Source of the DNA: Massilia sp. Root418
Lineage (GTDB): Bacteria; Pseudomonadota; Gammaproteobacteria; Burkholderiales; Burkholderiaceae_D
DNA: 64,000 nt
Reading direction: 5' to 3'
NCBI RefSeq assembly: GCF_001425265.1
Contig: NZ_LMEC01000021.1
Span: 372,001-436,000 of the forward strand
Shown: in pieces, positions 9,081 to 15,105 of the stretch
Layout of the letters: every line of letters starts with the position of its first letter
How positions within the stretch are numbered: position 1 is the stretch's first letter
Translations under genes and position numbers: made by a program
Notes under the pieces: model-generated
Told to the model about the DNA's origin: nothing
Seen by the model: the letters and a program-made list of their open reading frames with translations, nothing else
Database searches by the model: none

Positions 9081-9980
9081 ATGACCGCCCTGAATTTCAA
9101 GCATTTGCGTTATTTCTGGATGGTGGCGCGCACCGGCAGCATCGCCAAGGCGGCCGAGCAGCTGCACCTGACGCCGCAGTCCATCTCGGGCCAGCTGACC
9201 GAGTTCGCCGGCACCCTGGGCGTGGAGCTGTTCCGCCGCGTGGGGCGCAGGCTGGAACTGACCGATACCGGCCAGCGCATGCTGCTGCACGCCGAGGAGA
9301 TTTTCCGTGCTGGCGACGAGCTGCTGGAAGTGGTGCGCGACCAGGCGGCGGCGGCCACCGCCACCTTCCGCGTCGGCGTGTCCGACTCGGTGTCCAAGGC
9401 CATCGCCTGTGAACTGGTGGCGCCCGCGCTGACGCTGCCGACGCCAGCGCGGCTGATCTGCCGCGAGGGCCGCCTGGCCGCGCTGCTGGCCGACCTGGCG
9501 GTTCACCGGCTGGATCTGATCATCGCCGACCGCCCCATGCCCAGCCATTTGAACGTGCGGGGCTACAACCACTTGCTGGGCGAGAGCGCCCTGCAGGTGC
9601 TGGCAGCACCGGCACTGGCCGAAGGCTTGCAGGGGCCGTTCCCCGCCTGCCTGAACCACGCGCCGCTGCTGCTGCCGGGCGAGGATTTCGCGGTGCGTCC
9701 CAGGCTGATGCAGTGGCTGCAGGAGCACGTGGCGCATCCGCACGTGGTGGGGGAGTTCGACGACAGCGCCATGATCAAGGCCTTCGGCCAATCCGGCGCC
9801 GGGCTGTTCTTCGTGCCCGCCGCCATCGCGGGGCGCGTGTGCCAGCAGTACGGCGTGGTGGTGGTGGCCAGCCTGCCGGCGCTGCGCGAGCGCGTGTACG
9901 CCATCACCACCGAGCGCCGCATCAGCCATCCCATCACGCAGGCCATCAGCCAGGCCGCGCAGCGCACCTTGGCGGCTTAG
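9081..9980 (+). CDS. nhaR: NhaR-type LysR-family transcriptional activator
   Basis: A 299-residue LysR regulator. The N-terminal winged HTH begins LNFKHLRYFWMVARTGSIAKAAEQ, a sequence I associate with NhaR, the sodium-responsive activator of nhaA in enterobacteria. The substrate-binding domain follows from about residue 90. GGAG at 9071-9074 is 6 bases before ATG 9081. An upstream ATG-less extension to 9039 would overlap the operator-like repeats. No Na+/H+ antiporter gene is nearby; the divergent neighbour is terC, so that may be the target here. The 3' end overlaps the next convergent gene by 4 bases. Confidence 0.85.
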   Translation: MTALNFKHLRYFWMVARTGSIAKAAEQLHLTPQSISGQLTEFAGTLGVELFRRVGRRLELTDTGQRMLLHAEEIFRAGDELLEVVRDQAAAATATFRVGVSDSVSKAIACELVAPALTLPTPARLICREGRLAALLADLAVHRLDLIIADRPMPSHLNVRGYNHLLGESALQVLAAPALAEGLQGPFPACLNHAPLLLPGEDFAVRPRLMQWLQEHVAHPHVVGEFDDSAMIKAFGQSGAGLFFVPAAIAGRVCQQYGVVVVASLPALRERVYAITTERRISHPITQAISQAAQRTLAA

Positions 9981-10903
9981 TCGGCCAGACCATCGGCCTG
10001 GCCGTCCCCCTTCGGCCGCAGCGCGTCCACCAGTTCGCGGGCGTAGCCGGGCAGGTCGCCGTAGTGGCGCATGCAGATCAGGAGTTTGCGCACGGCCCAC
10101 GGGTCGCTCAGCTGGACGTGGCGGATGTGCATCACGTCGCTGGCGCGCAGTACGGCCGATTCGGGCAGCACGGCCAGGCCGGCGCCGCTGGCGGCCATGC
10201 GGCACACCGCGTCCAGGCTGCGCAGGCGCACCCGGTAGATCAGCCGCTTGCCCAGCCGCGCGGCGTGCCCGGCGATGTATTTGTGCAGCGCGCTGTCGCC
10301 GGCCAGGCCGATGAAGTCGTAGCCCAGTGTGTCGATGAAGGCCACGCTGCGCTTGCGTTTCAGCTGCGCGGCCAGCGGGTGCTGCGGCGACATCGCCAGC
10401 ACCAGGCGGTCGTCCCGGAAGGGACAGGTTTCCAGGCCGGTACTGTCCACCGAGTCGGCGACCACGCCGATATCGGCCAGGCCGCCTTTGATGGCTTGCA
10501 CGATGTCGTAGCTGAGGCGTTCCTCCAGGTCGATATTCACCTGCGGGTGCGCGGCCATGAAGCCGGCCAGCGCGTCGGGCAGGAATTCGGCCAGGGCCGA
10601 GGTGTTGCACAGCACCCGCACGTGCCCCTTCAGGCCGGACGCGTATTCGCCCAGGTCGGCGCGCATCTTTTCCATTTGCTGGGTGATCATGCGCGCGTGG
10701 TGCAGCAGCGTGCGGCCCGCTTCGGTGGGGTCCACGCCGCGCCGCCCGCGCTCCAGCAGCGGCACGCCCAGCGCTTCCTCCATGCCGCGTATGCGCGCGC
10801 TGGCCGACGCCAGCGCCAGGTGGGACTGCTCGGCGCCGGCGGTGATACTGCCGCTTTCCGCCACGTGCAGGAAGAGGCGCAGGTCGGTGAGGTCGAATCG
10901 CAT
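9977..10903 (-). CDS. LysR-family transcriptional regulator
   Basis: A 308-residue LysR regulator with an N-terminal HTH (MRFDLTDLRLFLHVAESGSITAGAE...) and a C-terminal effector-binding domain with the segment VIAD/IGVVADSVDS. The start is set at ATG 10903; a further 19 residues upstream are open but lie in the divergent promoter region. It faces a TauE/SafE permease gene 92 bases away, the usual regulator/target arrangement, so it may control export or uptake of a small sulfur or organic anion. The effector is unknown. Confidence 0.88.
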   Translation of the reverse strand: MRFDLTDLRLFLHVAESGSITAGAEQSHLALASASARIRGMEEALGVPLLERGRRGVDPTEAGRTLLHHARMITQQMEKMRADLGEYASGLKGHVRVLCNTSALAEFLPDALAGFMAAHPQVNIDLEERLSYDIVQAIKGGLADIGVVADSVDSTGLETCPFRDDRLVLAMSPQHPLAAQLKRKRSVAFIDTLGYDFIGLAGDSALHKYIAGHAARLGKRLIYRVRLRSLDAVCRMAASGAGLAVLPESAVLRASDVMHIRHVQLSDPWAVRKLLICMRHYGDLPGYARELVDALRPKGDGQADGLAD

Positions 10904-10917
10904 GATGTGTCCCGGTT

Positions 10918-10942
10918 CTGCCTTCGGATCAGCCGAAGGCAG
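10918..10942. promoter_or_regulatory. 10-bp inverted repeat in the LysR/TauE intergenic region
   Basis: CTGCCTTCGG at 10918-10927 and CCGAAGGCAG at 10933-10942 form perfect 10-base arms around ATCAG. It lies 15 bases upstream of the LysR ATG, so it would be either an operator for autoregulation or a hairpin in the LysR mRNA leader near the ribosome binding site. No T-tract follows on either side. Confidence 0.55.
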
Positions 10943-10995
10943 GCTGAGTATATTCCACATTTTCGCTACCGGCGCGCCGTGCCAGACTGCGTGCT

Positions 10996-11751
10996 ATGGA
11001 AAATATCATTTACATCACCGTGGTGTTCCTGCTTGCAGGGATGGTTAAGGGCGTGACCGGCATGGGGCTGCCGACCGTGGCGGTGGCGCTGCTCAGCCTT
11101 GTAATGCCGCCGGTGGAGGCTGCGGCCCTGCTGATCGTGCCTTCGCTTTTGACGAATGTCTGGCAGCTGCTTTCCGGTTTGCCGGTGTATCCGCTGTGGC
11201 AGCGCCTGTGGCCGATGATGGCGGGCATCTGTATCGGGACTGGCGCGGCTACGTTGGCGGAAAATGCGCTGGCGGGAGGCGCGCTGGCGGCCGACGCGAA
11301 GATGGCCAGCGGCGTGCTCGGCGTGGCGCTGGTGGCGTATGCGGCCATGGGGCTGCTGTCGGTGCGCTGGAGGCTGCGCGGCAGCGAGGGCGTGATGTCG
11401 CCGGCGGTGGGGGCGCTTACCGGCGCCATCACGGCGGCTACCGGCGTGTTCGTGATACCGGCGGTGCCTTATCTGCAGGCGCTGGAGCTGGAGAAGGATG
11501 AGCTGGTGCAGGCGATGGGACTGGCGTTCACGGTGTCCACGGTGGCGCTGGCCGTGTCGCTGGCGGCGCGCGGGGCCTGGCAGCCGGCGGCGGCGGGGAT
11601 GTCATTCGTGGCGCAGCTGCCGGCGGTGGCGGGCATGCTGCTGGGACAGCGCCTGCGCAACCGCATGGCGCCGGAGGTGTTCCGCAAGTGCTTTTTGTTT
11701 GCGCTGCTGTTGCTGGGGATGCACCTGGCGCTGGAGGCGGCGTGGCATTGA
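10996..11751 (+). CDS. TauE/SafE-family membrane permease
   Basis: A 251-residue integral membrane protein with about eight hydrophobic segments in two similar halves. The half-starting motifs FLLAGMVKGVTGMGLPTVAVALLS and VGALTGAITAATGVFVIPAVPYLQ are the family's G-x-x-G-G/A-x-G signature. TauE/SafE proteins are believed to move sulfite, sulfoacetate or related organosulfonates and some other small anions. The substrate here is not determined. It is divergently transcribed from a LysR regulator. Confidence 0.88.
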   Translation: MENIIYITVVFLLAGMVKGVTGMGLPTVAVALLSLVMPPVEAAALLIVPSLLTNVWQLLSGLPVYPLWQRLWPMMAGICIGTGAATLAENALAGGALAADAKMASGVLGVALVAYAAMGLLSVRWRLRGSEGVMSPAVGALTGAITAATGVFVIPAVPYLQALELEKDELVQAMGLAFTVSTVALAVSLAARGAWQPAAAGMSFVAQLPAVAGMLLGQRLRNRMAPEVFRKCFLFALLLLGMHLALEAAWH

Positions 11752-11765
11752 CCGTAGCGGCGCTC

Positions 11766-11802
11766 GGCGGGTTACGGTGCCTTGCACCTAACCCGCCCTA
11801 CG
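11766..11802. repeat. Dispersed palindrome, copy B (left border of the array)
   Basis: GGCGGGTTA at 11766-11774 and TAACCCGCC at 11789-11797, followed by CTACG. It starts 14 bases after the permease stop and ends 5 bases before the first tandem unit, so it forms the left border of the array. Confidence 0.8.
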
Positions 11803-11806
11803 TGCC

Positions 11807-12304
11807 GCATCACGTGAAGTCCGGCGGGTTACGTGCCGCATGACGTGAAGCCCGGCGGGCCACGTGCCGCATGACGTGACACCCGGCGGGTTACGTGCGC
11901 ATGACGTGAAGTCCGGCGGGTTACGTGCCGCATGACGTGAAACCCGGCGGATTACGTGCGCATGACGTGAAGCCCGGCGGGTTGCGTGCGCATGACGTGA
12001 AGCCCGGCGGGTTACGTGCCGCATGACGTGAAGCCCGGCGGGTTACGTGCGCATGACGTGAAGCCCGGCGGGTCACGTGCGCATGACGTGAAACCCGGCG
12101 GGTTACGTGCGCATGACGTGAAGCCCGGCGGGTCACATACGCATGACGTGAAACCCGGCGGATTACGTGCGCGTGACGTGAAGCCCGGCGGGTTACGTGC
12201 GCATGACGTGAAAACGGGCGGATTACGTGCGCATGATGTGAAACCCGGCGGTTTATGTGCGCATGACGTTAAGCCCGGCGGGTTGCGTGCTCATGACGTG
12301 AATT
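11807..12304. repeat. Tandem array of 16 full 30/31-bp units plus a partial unit
   Basis: The unit starts GCATGACGTGAAGCCCGGCG and ends GGTTACGTGC. Sixteen full copies run head to tail from 11807 to 12290, with a partial seventeenth fading into palindrome copy C. Units 1, 2, 4 and 7 carry one extra C (31 bp); the rest are exactly 30 bp. Substitutions are scattered, with the most divergent units (14-16) at the right end. There are no unique spacers, so it is not CRISPR. GGCGGGTTACG inside the unit equals one arm of the palindromes that flank the array. Because 30 is a multiple of three, several frames stay open (one would read AHDVKPGGLR repeats), but no ribosome binding site or gene context supports coding. 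Confidence 0.95.
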
Positions 12305-12339
12305 CGTAGGGCGGGTTAGCGCGACGCGCGTAACCCGCC
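12305..12339. repeat. Dispersed palindrome, copy C (right border of the array)
   Basis: CGTAGGGCGGGTTA from 12305, with GGCGGGTTA at 12310-12318 pairing with TAACCCGCC at 12331-12339. It is inverted relative to copy B, so the array is enclosed by palindromes whose CTACG/CGTAG tails both point inward to the array. It ends 5 bases before the stop of the convergent LysR gene and may act as its terminator. Confidence 0.8.
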
Positions 12340-12344
12340 GCGCG

Positions 12345-13253
12345 TCACGGCAGCGTGTTCAGCACCTCGGCGATCTGCTCGCGCAGCCAGCGGTTGGCGG
12401 GGTCGCTGTCCACATTGGCGTGCCAGTACAGCTGGTTGTCGATGTGCGCCAGCTCCAGCGGCAGCGCCAGCAGCTGGTGCCCGAACTGCTGGTTCAGCAC
12501 CTGGCCATAGCGCTCGGGCATGGTGAGCAGCAGGTCGGTCTGGCTCACTACCGTGCACGCCGTGTAGTAATGCTGGCAGCGCATGCGGATGCGCCGCTGC
12601 AGACCGCGCCGGCTCAGCTCCACGTCCTCCAGGCTTGGCCCGCTGCGGCGCGAGCTGACCTGGATATGCTCCTGCCGCAAATACATCTCCAGGTCCAGCG
12701 CCCGCTGCACCTGCGGATGGCTGGCGCGCGCCAGCACCACCGTCTGGTCGGACGGCAGCCGCATCTGGCGGATGTCCTTGGACAGCGGCAGCAGCAGATC
12801 GATCGCCGCGTCGATGCTGCCGGCAGCGAGCTCGCCTTCCAGGTCGCCGCGTGCCACACGCAGCGCATTCACACCCACCGACGGCGCCGCCGAGGCGATG
12901 CGTGCCATCAGCGGCGGCAGGATGGTGGGCTCCACCACGTCGCGCATGGCCAGCGTGAAGGTGCGCTCGCTGGTGGCCGGGTCGAAGCGCTCGGCGCCGC
13001 TCAGCGTTACCTCGAACCCGCGCAGCGCCTGGCGCACCGGCTCGATGATGCTGCGCGCCAGCGGCGTGGGCACCATCACGTGGCCCTGGCGCTCGAACAA
13101 GGCATCGTTCAGCAACTGGCGCAGGCGTGCCAGCGCGTGGCTCACGGCGGGCTGGGTGAGGTTCATTTTCAGGCTGGCGCGGGTCAGGCTGCCTTCCGTG
13201 TAGATGGCGTCGAACACGACAAACAGATTCAGGTCGACCTTGGATATATGCAT
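12345..13253 (-). CDS. LysR-family transcriptional regulator
   Basis: A 302-residue LysR protein. The N-terminus MHISKVDLNLFVVFDAIYTEGSLTRAS is of the NodD/LinR-like branch, with the recognition helix in LTQPAVSHALARLRQLL. The effector domain covers about residues 90-300. It is divergent from a histidine-phosphatase-family gene, and the shared 93-base gap holds overlapping inverted repeats, suggesting control of that gene and of itself. The effector is unknown. Confidence 0.88.
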   Translation of the reverse strand: MHISKVDLNLFVVFDAIYTEGSLTRASLKMNLTQPAVSHALARLRQLLNDALFERQGHVMVPTPLARSIIEPVRQALRGFEVTLSGAERFDPATSERTFTLAMRDVVEPTILPPLMARIASAAPSVGVNALRVARGDLEGELAAGSIDAAIDLLLPLSKDIRQMRLPSDQTVVLARASHPQVQRALDLEMYLRQEHIQVSSRRSGPSLEDVELSRRGLQRRIRMRCQHYYTACTVVSQTDLLLTMPERYGQVLNQQFGHQLLALPLELAHIDNQLYWHANVDSDPANRWLREQIAEVLNTLP

Positions 13254-13266
13254 GATGTTTATTGGG

Positions 13267-13295
13267 ATGAATAAAAACTATTCATTTGATGAATT
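13267..13295. promoter_or_regulatory. Overlapping palindromes upstream of LysR/histidine phosphatase pair
   Basis: ATGAATA-AAAAC-TATTCAT (13267-13285) is followed without a break by ATTCAT-TTG-ATGAAT (13280-13294), which shares its middle arm. The result is three alternating half-sites spaced about one helical turn apart (centres 13276 and 13287). This is a plausible LysR operator for both divergent genes. Confidence 0.6.
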
Positions 13296-13346
13296 CTACA
13301 TCGGGCGCTAAGCTTTGCTTATCTTTTGTTACACGGAGTACGCGCG

Positions 13347-14054
13347 ATGGGACAAATTTACCTGGTTCGCCACGGCCAAGCTTCGTTCGGGTCCGCAAAT
13401 TATGACCAGCTTTCGCCGCTGGGGTTCGAGCAGGCGCGCCTGCTGGGCCAGTGGTTTGCCAACAGCCGCCAGATTTTCCAGCGCGTGGTGTGCGGCGGCA
13501 TGGTGCGCCACCGGCAGACGGCGGATGCCTGCCTGCACGAGTTGCCGCGCACGCTGCTGGCGGACACGGAATGGATCACCGATCCGGGTTTCGCGGAATT
13601 CAACCATGTGGAAGTGCTGGTGAAGCACTGCCCGGAATTTTCGTCGCCGGAGGCGTTCAAGGCCTACGCGGCCAGCCAGCCGGACCCGAAGCACGCATTC
13701 GAGCACATCTTCGTGGCGGCCATGCAGCGCTGGATGGGGGGCGAGCACGACGCCGACTACACGGAAACCTGGCAGGCTTTCAGGGACCGCTGCGTGGGCG
13801 CGCTGGAGCGCTTGACGGAGCAGGGGGCGGAGTCGGAAACGTCGGTGGTGTTCACATCCGGCGGCACCATTTCGGCGATCTGCCAGCACTTGCTGGACCT
13901 TCCCGACTACAAGACGCTGGAGCTGAACTGGTCCATCGCCAACAGCTCGCTGACCAGGCTGCAACACCGCCCGGGCAAGACCAGTTTGAGCTACCTGAAC
14001 AATTTTGCCCACCTGGAGTGGCTGGGCGAGGCGAATAGCGTTACGTATCGTTAA
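13347..14054 (+). CDS. Histidine phosphatase-superfamily protein with altered second catalytic position
   Basis: A 235-residue cytosolic protein that begins MGQIYLVRHGQAS, the RHG motif of the phosphoglycerate mutase/acid phosphatase superfamily with the phospho-accepting His at residue 9. GGAG at 13335-13338 precedes ATG 13347. Near the C-terminus the expected SHGG-type motif reads FTSGGTI (residues 169-174), so the usual second histidine is replaced by Ser171. I recall other proteobacterial members with TSGG here, so this may be a defined subgroup. The substrate is unknown. A divergent LysR gene lies upstream and a terminator-like hairpin follows. Confidence 0.82.
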   Translation: MGQIYLVRHGQASFGSANYDQLSPLGFEQARLLGQWFANSRQIFQRVVCGGMVRHRQTADACLHELPRTLLADTEWITDPGFAEFNHVEVLVKHCPEFSSPEAFKAYAASQPDPKHAFEHIFVAAMQRWMGGEHDADYTETWQAFRDRCVGALERLTEQGAESETSVVFTSGGTISAICQHLLDLPDYKTLELNWSIANSSLTRLQHRPGKTSLSYLNNFAHLEWLGEANSVTYR

Positions 14055-14060
14055 CTTCTG

Positions 14061-14099
14061 GAAGCAAAAAGGCGGCGGTTGCCGTCTTTTTTTTGCTTC
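14061..14099. terminator. Rho-independent terminator after the histidine phosphatase gene
   Basis: GAAGCAAAAAGGCGGC (14061-14076), loop GGTT, then GCCGTC and eight T followed by GCTTC. The stem runs into the T-tract and begins 6 bases after the stop codon. The A-run/T-run symmetry would also let it serve the convergent GntR gene. Confidence 0.8.
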
Positions 14100-14166
14100 T
14101 GCCTGTCGGACGTCTGACAGGTTGGCCCTTAAAAAAACCCGACACCAGCGTGCCGGGCCGGGCCCA

Positions 14167-14913
14167 TCAGCCGCCCCTGGCGGCCTCGTATTGTTCATGC
14201 GCGCGCCGCAAGCGCTCGCGGCTGTTGCTAAGGTGGGTGCGCATGGCGGCGCGTGCCGATTCGGGGTCCTGGCGCGCGATGGCGCTATAGATGTCTTCAT
14301 GCTCGCGACGCACCCGTTCAAGGTAGATCTCGGGCGCGTCGCGCGGAATGTGGGCGGAGGTCTGGCGCGCGCGCGGCAGCAGTTCCTGGTTGATGTGGCT
14401 GAGCACATCGTGCAGATAGGGGTTGTTGGCCGCCTGTGCGATGGACAGGTGGAACTGGGTGTCCGCAGTCGCCGTCTCGCCGCCGCCATTGCAGCGCGCC
14501 AAGAAGGCGTCCAGCGCCGCGCGGATGCGCGCCAGCTGTGGCTCGCTGCGCCGGCCTGCCGCCAGGCCCGCCGCTTCAGTCTCAAGGCTGATGCGCAGTT
14601 CCAGGATGGACAGCACGTCCTCCTTGGTCATTTCGCTCTTGGCGCTCAGGCCCATGTGCTGCGGCGCGCGGCCCAGCACGAACGTGCCCACACCCTGGCG
14701 CGTTTCCACCATCCCCGCGGCCTGCATGTGCGATATCGCTTCCCGCACCACCGAGCGGCTCACGCCCAGCGCGCGGATGATCTCCGCCTCCGACGGCACT
14801 TTCTCTCCGGGGGCAATGCGGCCGTCCTTGATCAGGTCTGCGACGTAGCTGACGACGCCGTGCGCCAGCGAGCGCGGTTTTGGCAGTGCGGGGGTAGGGC
14901 GGCTTGAATCCAT
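14167..14913 (-). CDS. GntR/FadR-family transcriptional regulator
   Basis: A 248-residue regulator. An N-terminal winged HTH (LAHGVVSYVADLIKDGRIAPGEKVPSEAE, then GVSRSVVREAI) is followed by an all-helical FCD effector domain from about residue 95. The FCD metal-site pattern is visible as D..H in ADTQFHLSIA, with later histidines in HINQE and REHEDIY. FCD regulators usually repress catabolic operons and are released by a carboxylate or sugar acid. I chose ATG 14913 over TTG 14931; neither has a good Shine-Dalgarno. It diverges from the TonB receptor gene, whose promoter carries a matching operator, so it probably controls the whole 15.1-24.3 kb locus. Confidence 0.88.
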   Translation of the reverse strand: MDSSRPTPALPKPRSLAHGVVSYVADLIKDGRIAPGEKVPSEAEIIRALGVSRSVVREAISHMQAAGMVETRQGVGTFVLGRAPQHMGLSAKSEMTKEDVLSILELRISLETEAAGLAAGRRSEPQLARIRAALDAFLARCNGGGETATADTQFHLSIAQAANNPYLHDVLSHINQELLPRARQTSAHIPRDAPEIYLERVRREHEDIYSAIARQDPESARAAMRTHLSNSRERLRRAHEQYEAARGG

Positions 14914-14939
14914 GGATGGGCTGGGTCTCAAAACACAAG

Positions 14940-15000
14940 TTGCGTTTTCTAAAAGTGATGATTATACTTGCTTCCAAGTTGTCAGACGACCGATAACTTG
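14940..15000 (+). promoter_or_regulatory. Sigma-70 promoter and FCD/GntR operator for the TonB receptor locus
   Basis: TTGCGT (14940-14945), a 17-base spacer and TATACT (14963-14968) form a good sigma-70 promoter reading toward the receptor gene. Just past the expected start lies TTGTCAGACGA (14979-14989), which fits the TNGTNNNACNA consensus for FadR/FCD-type regulators. It sits inside the longer inverted repeat CCAAGTTGTC-N8-GATAACTTGG (14974-15001, one mismatch). A repressor there would block transcription start. Confidence 0.65.
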
Positions 15001-15105
15001 GGGCCGGCACTACCAGCGTCACGGCGAGACAAAAAGGACAGCGCGGCAACGCAAGATCCTCCGCCGACGTGAAGAAGAAAATTCTTACACCATGGAGGAG
15101 ACACC

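Noticed and set aside
8973-10610. Long N-terminal extension of the TerC frame
   Set aside because: The extension overlaps nhaR in antisense and has no membrane-protein character, while a strong ribosome binding site precedes ATG 8972.
11807-12304. CRISPR array
   Set aside because: Units are contiguous with no unique spacers, and no cas genes are in the window.
12016-12309. Open frame through the tandem array encoding AHDVKPGGLR decapeptide repeats
   Set aside because: The unit is 30 bp, so several frames on both strands stay open by arithmetic. There is no ribosome binding site, no non-repetitive domain, and 31-bp units break the frame elsewhere in the array.
12345-13253. Plus-strand open frames opposite this LysR gene (12420-13274 and 12583-13203)
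   Set aside because: They are antisense shadows of an unambiguous LysR protein and show no motif.
14102-14121. Second GntR operator at CCTGTCGGACGTCTGACAGG
   Set aside because: It is a near-palindrome but fits TNGTNNNACNA imperfectly and lies downstream of two convergent genes, so a termination or chance hairpin is as likely.
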